In this document: piece after piece, positions 17,040 through 26,867 of the stretch
Layout: each line of letters opens with the position of its first letter
Position numbering within the stretch: position 1 is the first letter of the stretch
Assembly: GCF_000956595.1 (NCBI RefSeq)
Contig: NZ_JYOO01000001.1
Location: 124,001 to 188,000 of the forward strand
Length of the DNA stretch: 64,000 bases
Source of the DNA: Priestia aryabhattai B8W22
Lineage (GTDB): Bacteria > Bacillota > Bacilli > Bacillales > Bacillaceae_H
Reading direction: 5' to 3'
Translations under genes and position numbers: made by a program
The notes under the pieces: model-generated
Told to the model about the DNA's origin: nothing
The model's input: only the letters and a program-made list of their open reading frames with translations
The model's database searches: none

Positions 17040-17210
17040 TTGAAAGAAAAGATATTTACATTAGTTTTAGCGCTTGTCTTCTTAACATTCTATATTACTC
17101 ATACATCTGTTGAGAATTTATCACCTCTAAAACTTTTATTTATCCCAACAATTTTCTTTTTGGCCTATTTAGTTGATCGCAAATTAGGTAAAGATAATAC
17201 TAATACATAA
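17040..17210 (+). CDS. Small two-helix membrane protein, 56 residues
   Basis: Starts at TTG 17040 with GAGGTG 7 bases upstream and reads MKEKIFTLVLALVFLTFYIT; a second hydrophobic stretch (about residues 30-45) ends AYLVDRKLGKDNTNT. The TATAAT-like ATGTTATAATG at about 17001-17011 may be its -10 box. A strong terminator follows. I do not recognise the family; the start codon, site, promoter and terminator together make it credible. Confidence 0.6.
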   Translation: MKEKIFTLVLALVFLTFYITHTSVENLSPLKLLFIPTIFFLAYLVDRKLGKDNTNT

Positions 17211-17219
17211 GCATATAGA

Positions 17220-17266
17220 AAAAGTCCTCTTATTTGAGTTTATAGCTCAATAGGAGGGCTTTTTTG
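17220..17266 (+). terminator. Terminator after the 56-residue membrane protein
   Basis: AAAAGTCCTC and TTGAG pair with CTCAA and GAGGGCTTTT around a short internal bulge, ending in TTTTTT. Confidence 0.8.
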
Positions 17267-17386
17267 GTTCTTATAATTGTGATTATGTTAACTAGCATCC
17301 CTATTTGAAATTACTTAAGAGCCAAGTTCTTTACATATAGAGAACTTGGCTTCTGTATTTATCAGAAAATAACATAGCCCCATTTA

Positions 17387-17599
17387 TTAAAGAGATGTTT
17401 TGTCATCTTTCACTTCGTCTTTTAATGATTTTTTTTCCTCTTTATCATGGTCCTCCATAATTCCTTGGGTTGCATTTTTAAATTCACGAAGTGTTTTACC
17501 GGCGGAACGTCCTAACTCAGGTAGCTTTTTGGGACCAAATATAATTAAAGCTGTCACACCTATTAAAATTGCACTTCCAGGTCCTACCACTACAATCAC
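17387..17599 (-). CDS. tatA: Twin-arginine translocase subunit TatA/TatE family
   Basis: A 70-residue protein with the TatA layout: N-terminal membrane helix (SAILIGVTALIIF), the FGPKKLPELGRSAGKTL hinge and amphipathic helix with the conserved FGP, then a charged tail. The GTG start at 17597-17599 has AGGAAATGAG upstream. It is the last gene after efeUOB, 64 bp beyond efeB, whose product carries a Tat signal; the pairing mirrors Bacillus, where the DyP peroxidase YwbN is a Tat substrate. No tatC lies in the window, so a TatC made elsewhere must complete the translocase. Confidence 0.9.
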   Translation of the reverse strand: MIVVVGPGSAILIGVTALIIFGPKKLPELGRSAGKTLREFKNATQGIMEDHDKEEKKSLKDEVKDDKTSL

Positions 17600-17663
17600 C
17601 TCATTTCCTATCTATAACAGTACTAAAAAAACAGATATCTAACCTGATAAAATTCTTATAAGC

Positions 17664-18923
<1,260 letters not shown>

Positions 18924-20105
18924 TTATTGAAATATCTCAGCTGTTTGGGCCATAGATTCCGATAATGTGTTTAACTGTTGACTCAGTTCCCGAATCTGTT
19001 CCTTCGTTAATTCTGTGTACGGAAGATACGTTCCATCTTTTTGGTATTTCCCTAAGGTAGCTGTTAGTTGATTAAATTCTTTATCTAATTGCTCTGAAAG
19101 ATCTGGACTTTTTTCATTCAGAATTGGTAAAACAGCATGATAGACAGCTAGAGAACCTTCTACATTTGAAGCTAAATCTACTAGGTCAATATGAGAGTAT
19201 CTTTCCTCTTCTCCAGTCACTTTTGAAATAGCAGCTTCATTTAACAGTTCCATTGAACCAGCGACTACTTGTGTAGGTTCTAATTTAACTTCTTTTACTC
19301 TTTGCTGTAGATCCTGTACATCTTTATTTAGTTGAGTTGCATATTGATCCATTCCTTCTAAAGAAGAGTCTTTCCAAATTGCTTTTTCAATACGATGGAA
19401 TCCTCCCCATTCTGAAGCGTCAACATCACCTTCACGAGCATCAATTTTTGGATCTAGGTCACCAAAACTTTCGGCAATTGGTTCAATACGCTCATAATAT
19501 ACACGAGCTTCTGTATAAGAAGCTTTCGCCTTTTCCAGATCTCCTGCCTTCACAGCATCTGTAAAGGTCGTAGTCGTTTTTACTAACTGTTCTGTTTGGT
19601 CATTTACATACGTTTTGTAATTATTAACAGCTTTTTTCAATGCTTCTGATGTCTTTGTCGCTGTTTCTTTCGCATTTTTTAGATTTTCCAACGAACGATC
19701 TAGCTGAACACTTAGTTCTTGCACCTTTTTCTGATCAAGTGAGCTTTTTTCTATTTCAGTAGATAGTGGAAGGATATATTTTTCTGTATCTGTGTATAGA
19801 AGTGGGTATTTCTCACGAATGTTATTTTCATAAGATAACCACTGATTGTAGAGCTCTTTCCCATATTTCTTAATTTGTTTTTGATCCTGTTTTTCTAAAC
19901 CACTCTGCAGTTTATCAAGCGTAGTTTGCATCTTATTTACGTTACTTTTTAAAGTATCTTGTTTACTTTCCTTCCCTTGACTTGCTGCTTGTTTCGTATC
20001 ATCCTGAGCACTAGAATTTGTTGAATTACTGCATGCACCTAAAGCTGGTACAGTTAGTAAAGATAGGGTAAGTGCAGTGTAAGTAATTTTTTTAGATAAG
20101 AACAT
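18924..20105 (-). CDS. efeO: Iron uptake lipoprotein EfeO (EfeM/EfeO family)
   Basis: Extracellular lipid-anchored iron-binding partner of EfeU. The signal peptide ends in the lipobox LGAC (residues 22-25) and a Ser/Thr/Gln-rich linker follows. The C-terminal imelysin-like (M75) domain contains GGFHRIEKAIW near residue 230, the HxxE metal-binding type of this family, and TQVVAGSMELLNEAA. Length 393 fits YwbM. It is preceded by one base from the efeU stop and followed by efeB after 9 bp, so translation is probably coupled. Confidence 0.92.
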   Translation of the reverse strand: MFLSKKITYTALTLSLLTVPALGACSNSTNSSAQDDTKQAASQGKESKQDTLKSNVNKMQTTLDKLQSGLEKQDQKQIKKYGKELYNQWLSYENNIREKYPLLYTDTEKYILPLSTEIEKSSLDQKKVQELSVQLDRSLENLKNAKETATKTSEALKKAVNNYKTYVNDQTEQLVKTTTTFTDAVKAGDLEKAKASYTEARVYYERIEPIAESFGDLDPKIDAREGDVDASEWGGFHRIEKAIWKDSSLEGMDQYATQLNKDVQDLQQRVKEVKLEPTQVVAGSMELLNEAAISKVTGEEERYSHIDLVDLASNVEGSLAVYHAVLPILNEKSPDLSEQLDKEFNQLTATLGKYQKDGTYLPYTELTKEQIRELSQQLNTLSESMAQTAEIFQ

Positions 20106-20106
20106 G

Positions 20107-21594
20107 TTAAATAACCCCCTGGTTTTTTTGATCTGTATTGTTTGTATTGTTTTGTTTCTTTTTCTGAACTATCAGTATTAATAAAGCAAATCCAATTATA
20201 AGAAGTTGTGGCAATGTACTATACCAAGAAGGATATACACTTAACACATCAATGGTTGGAATGAGGTTTGTACTTAATGAAGGAACTATTCCTGATAACT
20301 GCAAACTATGTACACCTGACCCCATAAATTTGAGACACATATAAAACACGATAATACTAGAAATAAAGAAAAATGGTTTTAATGGCAATTTAATACCAAT
20401 CTTCAACATGAAAATTCCAATAGCAATTAGAACTCCAAAACCAATTGCTATCCCCAAAATTAATTGTGAGGAGGACATTTGACTAGCCATACCAATTAAA
20501 AAGAGAACTGTTTCAATTCCTTCTCTTAAAATTGCTAAAAATGCTAGTATTGCGAATGAAAACATCTTTCCATTACTAAGAGCTTGTGCTGTTTTTCCGT
20601 TGATAAATTTGTTCCACTTTTCAACATTTGAGTTGCTGTGTAGCCAATAGCTAACATATAAAAGCATGAGGCTGGCAACTACTCCTGAAAAACCATTGAT
20701 TAGGAAGTTGTTTTGTCCGAAAGTTGCAGAGTTTAAAACATAAGTAACTAGAAAGCCAATGACTAGACTGCAAAGAATACCTAATGAAGCTCCTCCCCAA
20801 ACCCAACGGTTTCCTTTATTTGAAGGCCCCTTTTTGGTAATTGTCAGAAGCGCTCCAATAACTAATAAAGCTTCGACTCCCTCTCTAATTGGAATAAGAG
20901 CTGCATCCCACATACTATACGAGGTGTTAACTAATGGTTTTAAATCAATAATCATTTTATCTATAATTTCAATACTTTTGTTAACCTCTTTAGGATTACT
21001 TAAAGATGAATCCAACTCTACTAATCTTCTTTCTGAATTATTGTAGACAGTCTGAGATTTTCCTACAACATTCCCTTCTACACTTAGCCATTGGGATGTT
21101 AACTCTTGTACTTGAGCCTTTCCTTTTGCTACATCTTTGCTTTCTAAAGTTTTTTTAGTGTTTTCTAAAAGTTTTACATATGACGCTAGACTTATTTCTT
21201 TATCTGATTGTGGTTTATCTGTCAATTGGCCCTTGCTATATTGATTTAAGAAACTCTTAAGTGATTCTAGAGATTCTTCGGCTTCTTGTTTATCTTCATT
21301 TAATAAGGCTATAGATATGGCAGCTATTTCTCTTTCAATTTTGCCATGAGCATATAAAGAATCTTTTTGAATGCCTGCCTTCATTTGCGTCCATTCTTGT
21401 TTGAATAACTGAAACGATTGATTAGCTCCGTCTAAATCTTCCTTTTTCATATCGGAAATAGCCTTATCTATATATTGAATAGATTGCTTTGCTGTTTCTT
21501 TAGAATTAGTTTCTTTTGCAAAAGAACTGGTAGTAGTAAATGAAATAACTATTAGTCCCACGGCCATTAAAATAATGAAGATTTGTTTTATCAT
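20107..21594 (-). CDS. efeU: Ferrous iron permease EfeU (FTR1 family)
   Basis: Membrane channel for iron. It has a cleavable N-terminal signal, a helical extracytoplasmic region (about residues 30-210), then seven hydrophobic segments. Both REGxE iron-binding motifs of the FTR1 family are present: REGVEALLVIG and REGIETVLFLIG. I start at ATG 21592-21594, 9 bases after AGGAG; the upstream in-frame GTG overlaps the binding site. First gene of efeUOB-tatA, with a Fur box 22 bp upstream. Confidence 0.93.
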   Translation of the reverse strand: MIKQIFIILMAVGLIVISFTTTSSFAKETNSKETAKQSIQYIDKAISDMKKEDLDGANQSFQLFKQEWTQMKAGIQKDSLYAHGKIEREIAAISIALLNEDKQEAEESLESLKSFLNQYSKGQLTDKPQSDKEISLASYVKLLENTKKTLESKDVAKGKAQVQELTSQWLSVEGNVVGKSQTVYNNSERRLVELDSSLSNPKEVNKSIEIIDKMIIDLKPLVNTSYSMWDAALIPIREGVEALLVIGALLTITKKGPSNKGNRWVWGGASLGILCSLVIGFLVTYVLNSATFGQNNFLINGFSGVVASLMLLYVSYWLHSNSNVEKWNKFINGKTAQALSNGKMFSFAILAFLAILREGIETVLFLIGMASQMSSSQLILGIAIGFGVLIAIGIFMLKIGIKLPLKPFFFISSIIVFYMCLKFMGSGVHSLQLSGIVPSLSTNLIPTIDVLSVYPSWYSTLPQLLIIGFALLILIVQKKKQNNTNNTDQKNQGVI

Positions 21595-21615
21595 GCCTAA
21601 CACTCCTATATAGTA

Positions 21616-21633
21616 ATGAAAATCATTATCATT
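21616..21633. promoter_or_regulatory. Fur box upstream of efeU
   Basis: The minus strand reads TGATAATGATTTTCA, one mismatch from the Bacillus 7-1-7 Fur consensus TGATAATNATTATCA. It lies between efeU and the divergent zinc-finger gene. Confidence 0.85.
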
Positions 21634-21764
21634 GACCTCTTAATTATCATTAGAATATAATAACTTGTCAAACAAAATTTAAAGGAAAAAACATCCAAAT
21701 AAAAACAAGGAAAGTTATGCATTTTATCCTTTGGATATGTAATGCGATAGGAGGGAATTTAATC

Positions 21765-22046
21765 TTGGCTCAATTTATTTGTCAAATATGCGATTCTGAG
21801 TTTAAAAGTTATAATAAAAATGCGAAATACTGCTCTCAATCATGTAAAGGACAAGCCTATATTAAACATTCAATTAAAGAGTGTAAAATCTGTAGAAAAG
21901 AATACAAACCTATACGGGCTACAAGTAAGTTCTGTTCTCTTAAATGTTGTGCTGCAGATAAGAAAAATAGAGTTGTTCTTATCCCTCTTTTCTTATCGTC
22001 ACAATATACGGATTTAGTTACTATAATGAAATTTCCAGAACTATAA
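21765..22046 (+). CDS. Small protein with two zinc-binding C4 modules
   Basis: A 93-residue protein. CQIC...YCSQSC (residues 6-26) and CKIC...FCSLKC form two CxxC-x(n)-CxxxC knuckles, the pattern of small zinc fingers seen in phage and mobile-element proteins. TTG 21765 has GGAGGG 9 bases upstream, a better start than the ATG at 21717. The tail after residue 75 is hydrophobic and unlike the fingers. Divergent from efeU. Function unknown. Confidence 0.65.
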   Translation: MAQFICQICDSEFKSYNKNAKYCSQSCKGQAYIKHSIKECKICRKEYKPIRATSKFCSLKCCAADKKNRVVLIPLFLSSQYTDLVTIMKFPEL

Positions 22047-22047
22047 G

Positions 22048-22088
22048 AACGTTCAATGAACCTTCACTTATAAGGTTTATTGAACGTT
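22048..22088 (+). terminator. Terminator after the zinc-finger gene
   Basis: Nearly perfect 17-bp stem between 22048-22064 and 22072-22088 with a 7-nt loop, followed by TCTTATATT. Confidence 0.75.
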
Positions 22089-22179
22089 TCTTATATTACC
22101 TTACTTATTATTTTAAAATGAAAAGAAGTTAAAAATTAAACAATTATGAATGAAAATGATTATTAATATCAATATTATT

Positions 22180-22224
22180 AATAAATAAGGGTAACCATCT
22201 TCCTTATGGCTACCCTTATTTATT
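22180..22224 (-). terminator. Terminator overlapping the end of the DUF1540 gene
   Basis: AATAAATAAGGGTA (22180-22193) pairs with TACCCTTATTTATT (22211-22224). The stop codon of the DUF1540 gene is inside the stem. Confidence 0.7.
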
Positions 22225-22378
22225 AGGCTTCTGGTATAAATGTTTTACAATCTGTATCCTCACTATTTGATGCCTGTTTGCCTTTATGGCTGACAACATA
22301 TATCTCATCCGCACTACATTTGTTGCCAGAATGCCAATATTTACAGTTGTTTACTTCACAAAGAATATTTTGCTCCAT
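22223..22378 (-). CDS. DUF1540 domain protein, 51 residues
   Basis: Begins MEQNILCEVNNCKYWHSGNK and has the DUF1540 cysteine pattern C-x4-C-x8-C, then the isoleucine-valine strand and DCKTF near the end. GGAGGTG stands before the ATG. DUF1540 proteins are small Cys-rich Firmicute proteins of unknown role, often linked with sporulation. Single gene with its own terminator. Confidence 0.85.
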   Translation of the reverse strand: MEQNILCEVNNCKYWHSGNKCSADEIYVVSHKGKQASNSEDTDCKTFIPEA

Positions 22379-22514
22379 ATTATCACACCTCCTTTTTTGT
22401 TATGATTAACAAGTTGGAAGTAATTGATACTGACCTTTTATAAGGTTTACCTACATCCGTAAATAATAAAAAAGACCGCCTATGTTGGTGATCTTATGAA
22501 CCTATGTAAAGAAA

Positions 22515-23024
22515 CTAAGCCACATCTTTGACCTCAGTGGTTTTATTAAAAAATAGTTTATCTTTAAGTCGTGATAGCAACACACCATCTACTCCATATC
22601 TACCTGCATTTAAAGCAGAAATAAGAATAAATATAGACAATAAAACAAGTTGTACATTGGTACTCGTGGAACCACTAAACAAATAAGAAAAATTCATAAC
22701 AAGACCAAAGAATACGGCTGTTTTAGTAAAGCAACCAATCAATAACCCTATTCCGACTAATAATTCTCCCCAAGGTACTAATGTATTAAATAGTTCTACA
22801 TGAGGAATGGCTAAGTTTTCTAGAAAGACAACCCACCATCCCTGAACTGCTGGGTGATCTCCAGTTGCTTGTGCTAATGCTCCTTTCAAGAAACCAGAAG
22901 CATCAAACTGTCCGCCTGCTATTTTCCCCCATCCAGCCATTAACCATGTATACCCAAGATATATACGTAATACAGCTAAGAGTATAGAGACCTTCTTGTT
23001 TTGTCTTAAAACCTCAATAAACAT
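22515..23024 (-). CDS. DoxX-family membrane protein
   Basis: About 169 residues with four membrane helices; begins MFIEVLRQNKKVSILLAVLR and has the DoxX-type YLGYTWLMAGWGKIAGGQFD and VPWGELLVGIGLLIGCFTK. DoxX proteins are small quinone-linked membrane proteins; those with a YfiD/CatD-like setting are implicated in oxidative stress. I begin at ATG 23022-23024, which has TTGGAGGAAAC upstream, rather than at the ATG 21 bases before it. A Fur box lies 53 bp upstream, so iron control is plausible. Confidence 0.85.
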   Translation of the reverse strand: MFIEVLRQNKKVSILLAVLRIYLGYTWLMAGWGKIAGGQFDASGFLKGALAQATGDHPAVQGWWVVFLENLAIPHVELFNTLVPWGELLVGIGLLIGCFTKTAVFFGLVMNFSYLFSGSTSTNVQLVLLSIFILISALNAGRYGVDGVLLSRLKDKLFFNKTTEVKDVA

Positions 23025-23076
23025 GTTGTTTCCTCCAATAAACAAAATATAAGTACTAAATTATAATATCACAATT

Positions 23077-23095
23077 GAAAATGAATATCATTATC
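23077..23095. promoter_or_regulatory. Fur box upstream of the DoxX gene
   Basis: GAAAATGAATATCATTATC agrees with the 19-bp Fur consensus GATAATGATAATCATTATC at 16 of 19 positions. The rest of 23025-23359 holds only a hairpin. Confidence 0.75.
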
Positions 23096-23276
23096 ATTTT
23101 TTAAAGGCTATGTAAAAAAATTCTCGCAGCAATCCTAAAAAGCATCGTCTATGTGAGTAACCCATATATAAAATTCTAGGCGGTGTAAGAAATCAACGGA
23201 GTCATAAAAAATGTAATCTTATAAAGGTTAAGAAGATAGGTTTCCCTCAAATTACATACCACCAAAGGTAATAACA

Positions 23277-23304
23277 AAAGGCTTCATTAAAATCCGAAGC
23301 CTTT
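23277..23304 (-). terminator. Hairpin after the DUF2935 gene
   Basis: AAAGGCTTC pairs with GAAGCCTTT. On the minus strand it is followed by TGTTATTACC, so the T tract is weak. Confidence 0.5.
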
Positions 23305-23359
23305 GAATGTAAGTCATTAAGATTCGTAAAGAAGAAAGTTCAAATTTAACATCAATGTA

Positions 23360-24154
23360 TTATTTATGTGCTTGAAGACTCTTTTCAAACATATCGATAA
23401 TATGAAGGAACCTTTCAGCCTCTCGAAAAACATGATCAGCCAGAAGAGGATGGATAATGCTTTTAATTCTACATTCCTCAATTAAATCTCTAGCTGTTTT
23501 TTTAAAGTCCCGAAGGGAAGCTACGGACACACGATTCTGATCAAGAAATTGATCTAAAAGAGGAACCGTTTGAGATTGTGGTTTCATAGACTCTAAATCT
23601 CTTGCTTGAAAAACTAATTGATCAAAATCATGGCTGAAGTTTCTGGCCATATCAACAAGTTTTCGTTCGGATGGATCAAGAAGGTGACCTATAAACTGGG
23701 CATGATCAGCCATAATTCTTAAAAAAAAGACATTTTCCTTTATAATGGCATCAGCAAGTGGCTTCAATTTCCCTTCGTTTAATTCAATTAATCGTTTTCT
23801 AAAATAGTTGGCTTCTCTACTAGTATGATCAACCAAAAGAGGAAAGTTATTTGAACCCGGTAGTTTACAGGTTAGGATTAAGCCTAAAACTTTTCTCTTA
23901 AAAGCAAATATACCTGTGGCTGCTTGTTGGACTTCTGAATTGAATCTTTTGATTTGCTCCGGATCTGTTTGATTATTAAATGAATGAGACCGTTGTTCAA
24001 TTTCTTCAAACAATTGATAAAATTGATTCGCTTCCTGAATTAATTGTGTATCCTCACATCTAAAACCTAATCGAAGAAACAATGAGTGTTCCTTCATAAT
24101 CCTTGCCCAAAAACGAATTTCGTCTAGGGATTGTGCAACAAATGCGTTAGTCAT
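23360..24154 (-). CDS. DUF2935 domain protein
   Basis: A 264-residue soluble helical protein with two similar halves: SLDEIRFWARIMKEHSLFLRLG in the N-terminal half and NVFFLRIMADHAQFIGHLLD in the C-terminal half, each with the conserved E or D-H pair, then a final LLADHVFREAERFLHI. This is the DUF2935 arrangement; the regularly placed H/E residues suggest a metal site, but function is not known. It is a single gene flanked by terminators. Confidence 0.85.
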   Translation of the reverse strand: MTNAFVAQSLDEIRFWARIMKEHSLFLRLGFRCEDTQLIQEANQFYQLFEEIEQRSHSFNNQTDPEQIKRFNSEVQQAATGIFAFKRKVLGLILTCKLPGSNNFPLLVDHTSREANYFRKRLIELNEGKLKPLADAIIKENVFFLRIMADHAQFIGHLLDPSERKLVDMARNFSHDFDQLVFQARDLESMKPQSQTVPLLDQFLDQNRVSVASLRDFKKTARDLIEECRIKSIIHPLLADHVFREAERFLHIIDMFEKSLQAHK

Positions 24155-24233
24155 TATTACCCCTCCTACAATTGTAAATTAGTTTCATTCTAAGTTATTC
24201 TGCTTTATGCCTGGACATGCTTAGGCTCACATA

Positions 24234-24267
24234 AAAAAGCTCAAATCTTTTCAGACTTGAGCTTTTT
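24234..24267 (-). terminator. Bidirectional terminator upstream of the DUF2935 gene
   Basis: AAAAAGCTCAA (24234-24244) pairs with TTGAGCTTTTT (24257-24267). It is past the 3' end of neither neighbour on the minus strand except the CxxH/CxxC gene at 24463, which reads toward it. 24268-24462 shows nothing else. Confidence 0.75.
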
Positions 24268-24462
24268 CAATATATTCTTAAATCCATTATATTATTTAGA
24301 TGAATGGCACTGCTGTATAAAAAGAAGGCATATTGACTAGTCCTCTTTGATTTTCAGCCCTACATATTAGTAAAAGACCAACAAATGTAGATCGAGTATT
24401 GCGGCTTTATTTTTGCTGAAAGCGCCCAAAGTTTTAGGCTTCTCATACTATTTTCCTTCATA

Positions 24463-24639
24463 CTATAAATTGGTTTTACTATGTTTTTGAGCGATGGAAT
24501 AATAGATTTTTATTTCAGCCTTTTTATTACAAAAAGAACAGGTATGTTTAGAGTGGTGAATCTTCTTTACATGGGGAATTTCAAGGCGTACAAGTCCCTC
24601 CTTCACATGTTGATTACATACCATCAGCATATGCTTCAC
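24463..24639 (-). CDS. CxxH/CxxC family small protein (BA_5709-like)
   Basis: About 58 residues. CNQH and CSFC supply the CxxH and CxxC pairs that name this Bacillus family; EGLVRLEIPHVKKIHHSKHT between and KKAEIKIYYS after are the conserved parts. Likely binds one zinc ion. A GTG start at 24637-24639 is preferred because AGAGGTG lies 6 bases upstream. Function unknown. Confidence 0.85.
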   Translation of the reverse strand: MKHMLMVCNQHVKEGLVRLEIPHVKKIHHSKHTCSFCNKKAEIKIYYSIAQKHSKTNL

Positions 24640-24914
24640 ATTTTTCACCTCTTTTCCATCTAGGGTTTTATATAAGCATATGAGACAAGTAATACTCTTT
24701 ATGAATATATAAATACAAGAGCTGAGAATTTGGAATTTTCTACTACGCTCTTATAGAAAGAGATCCTCTATAACCTTTCATCCGTGTTAGCTAATTGGGC
24801 ATGTGACGTACTCTATAAAGAATTACGATTAGAAAGTAACGTTTTGAGGAATGTAAAAAATCTCCTATACAAATAATAAGGTCGATAATCATTTAATTTG
24901 GAAGGAGTAGTTTT

Positions 24915-25559
24915 ATGAAGAGAATAGTAATAGTAGGATTTATCTTATTATTTCCACTGAATATGTTGGCTGGACCCATTAATACTGTCGCTGAAGCTCA
25001 AGAACATCGTATTAGCCAATCTGAGGTAACGTTTGAAAATGAATTCAGAAGACTTTGGATGGATCATGTACTGTGGACAAGTAATTATATTACAAGTGCA
25101 ACAACAGCAGGATCAGAAGACCAAAAGCAGGTATTGACAAGATTGCTTAAAAATCAAGAGGATATAGGGAATGCTGTGAAACCAGTATACGGGGAGCAAG
25201 CTGGGAACAAACTTACAGAGTTGCTTAAGGAACATATTATCCTTGCCGGAAAGATTGTAGATGCAGCTAAAACTGGAAAGAAAGCCTTGGTGAATCAGCT
25301 AAACAAAGAATGGTATCGAAATGCTGATGAGATAGCAGCGTTCCTTAGCCATGCTAACCCTTATTTAAAAAATGAGGATCTGAAAAAATTACTGTATATG
25401 CATCTGAAATTGGTGGCAAATGATTTATCTGCGAGCTTAGCAAAAGATTGGGAGGCAAGAATTGGTGCGATTGATGAAGGAGTCTCACATATCATCTTAA
25501 TGGCAGATACGATCTCCACGGGAGTTGTGAAGAAGTTTCCAGAGAAATTCACTCAATAA
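24915..25559 (+). CDS. Secreted helical protein of unknown function
   Basis: A 214-residue protein with a signal peptide (MKRIVIVGFILLFPLNMLAG) and an all-helical mature part. FRRLWMDHVLWTSNYI and MHLKLVANDLSASLAKDWEARIGAIDEG repeat a W or H-rich helix pattern; relatives exist in Bacillus but none has an assigned role that I can name with confidence. GGAAGGAG precedes the ATG. Stands alone. Confidence 0.75.
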   Translation: MKRIVIVGFILLFPLNMLAGPINTVAEAQEHRISQSEVTFENEFRRLWMDHVLWTSNYITSATTAGSEDQKQVLTRLLKNQEDIGNAVKPVYGEQAGNKLTELLKEHIILAGKIVDAAKTGKKALVNQLNKEWYRNADEIAAFLSHANPYLKNEDLKKLLYMHLKLVANDLSASLAKDWEARIGAIDEGVSHIILMADTISTGVVKKFPEKFTQ

Positions 25560-25665
25560 TTTTAATAATCTTCAGTGGAATACTGTAGATTATTAAAAAA
25601 TTTACTTCAATATTAAATTATCTTTAGTAAACAAATAAAAAATAAATACACGGAGGTTATTTGCT

Positions 25666-26250
25666 ATGAAACATCTTATTGTTTACGCTCATCCTAATCC
25701 AGAGAGTTTAAATCATTCGATTTTAGATACAACCGTTAATGCGTTAGAGAAAAATGGACACAAAGTTACCGTGCGTGATTTATATGAACTTAATTTCCAA
25801 CCTGTTTTAAAACCAGAAGATACGGAGGCTATGAAGGCAGGAAAGACACCTAATGACATTAAAACAGAACAAGAATTCATTTCTGAAGCAGATGCGATAA
25901 CATTTATTTATCCTATTTGGTGGACGGGACTTCCAGCTATTCTTAAAGGATATGTAGATCGAGTATTTGCCTATGGTTTTGCTTATATGCCTGGTCCAGA
26001 AGGGATTGTTAAACTCTTGAAAGGTAAAAAGGGGTTAATTATTAATACCCATGGTACCCCTAATGAAGTCTATGACGAGATTGGTATGACAGCAGGATTG
26101 AAAGTAACATCTGATATTGGAATATTTGATTTTACTGGAATCGAAACGGTAGAACATTTACTATTTGGAAGTATTGGATACCTTGATGAAGGGTCTTATA
26201 AAGGTATGTTAACAAGAGTGGAAGATACTATTAATCGTCACTTTTCATAA
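25666..26250 (+). CDS. NAD(P)H-dependent quinone/FMN oxidoreductase, flavodoxin fold
   Basis: Cytoplasmic flavoprotein of the KefF/MdaB type. MKHLIVYAHPNPESLNHSIL is the FMN-phosphate motif; the mid-protein IYPIWWTGLPAILKGYVDRVFAYGFAY is the quinone/NAD(P)H site signature, and INTHGTPNEVYD follows. Length 194 is typical. CGGAGG precedes the ATG. Likely two-electron reduction of quinones as detoxification. Confidence 0.9.
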   Translation: MKHLIVYAHPNPESLNHSILDTTVNALEKNGHKVTVRDLYELNFQPVLKPEDTEAMKAGKTPNDIKTEQEFISEADAITFIYPIWWTGLPAILKGYVDRVFAYGFAYMPGPEGIVKLLKGKKGLIINTHGTPNEVYDEIGMTAGLKVTSDIGIFDFTGIETVEHLLFGSIGYLDEGSYKGMLTRVEDTINRHFS

Positions 26251-26257
26251 GGAAAAG

Positions 26258-26288
26258 AAAAAGGACTGCCAAATCAGGTAGTCTTTTT
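26258..26288 (+). terminator. Terminator of the oxidoreductase gene
   Basis: AAGGACTGCC pairs with GGTAGTCTTT, followed by TTTT. Confidence 0.75.
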
Positions 26289-26530
26289 TGACTTTTATTT
26301 GATTTTTTATGTTTTAGTTTTTTGGGTTCCAAAAAAGCACATTATGTTAAGTATAGCTATATATAATATACAGTCATCCATCACTTGTAAAATTGGAGTA
26401 TTTTTCTGTATAAGTATTGATAATTTTAAAATCACAGAATATAATAAAAGAAATAGTTTGCCACAGGAAACTTTTTGGATATAGCAAAAATATCTAATCA
26501 TGTAAAAATAATCCCCCTTCATTATGAAGT

Positions 26531-26573
26531 AAAAAGAGTGAGAGATAGCCTGGAACTATCTCTCACTCTTTTT
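26531..26573. terminator. Strong bidirectional terminator
   Basis: Perfect 18-bp stem: AAAAAGAGTGAGAGATAG (26531-26548) with CTATCTCTCACTCTTTTT (26556-26573). It ends the metal cluster on the minus strand. The stretch 26289-26530 shows no gene I can support. Confidence 0.85.
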
Positions 26574-26577
26574 ATCA

Positions 26578-26802
26578 TTATTTTACTTGTAATTCAGCAA
26601 TCATATCTTCTAGACGCTCTTTTTGTGCTTGAAGCTCTTCCATAGAAGGTTGATAAGATGAAATAGTTTGTTGTCCACCATATGCCTGTTTAGGTTGAAC
26701 CAAACGTTGTAATTGCCCACCGTTTTGTTCATATAAACGGTAGCCTACTGCGCCTACCACTGTTCCTGATACAAATCCCATTAGAAAATCGCGATTAATC
26801 AT
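26578..26802 (-). CDS. Small membrane-anchored coiled-coil protein at the end of the metal ATPase cluster
   Basis: 74 residues: a glycine-rich N-terminal helix FLMGFVSGTVVGAVGYRLYE, a Gln/Gly linker, then a coiled coil (MEELQAQKERLEDMIAELQ). TAGGATTATGGGGGAG precedes the ATG. The placement and N-terminal helix recall PacL, the membrane partner of the mycobacterial CtpC-type metal ATPase, but the Asp/His metal motif of PacL is not visible. Last gene of the cluster. Confidence 0.6.
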   Translation of the reverse strand: MINRDFLMGFVSGTVVGAVGYRLYEQNGGQLQRLVQPKQAYGGQQTISSYQPSMEELQAQKERLEDMIAELQVK

Positions 26803-26867
26803 TATAAAACTCCCCCATAATCCTAAGTTTTTTATATCAATTCATACAAAAGGTATGAATGAATATC

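Noticed and set aside
22151-22165. Fur-box-like TGAAAATGATTATTA
   Set aside because: Two mismatches and it lies between two converging gene ends, so there is no promoter for it to control.
26299-26522. Overlapping 61- and 71-codon frames on both strands
   Set aside because: Neither has a ribosome binding site; AT-rich spacer between two terminators gives such frames by chance.
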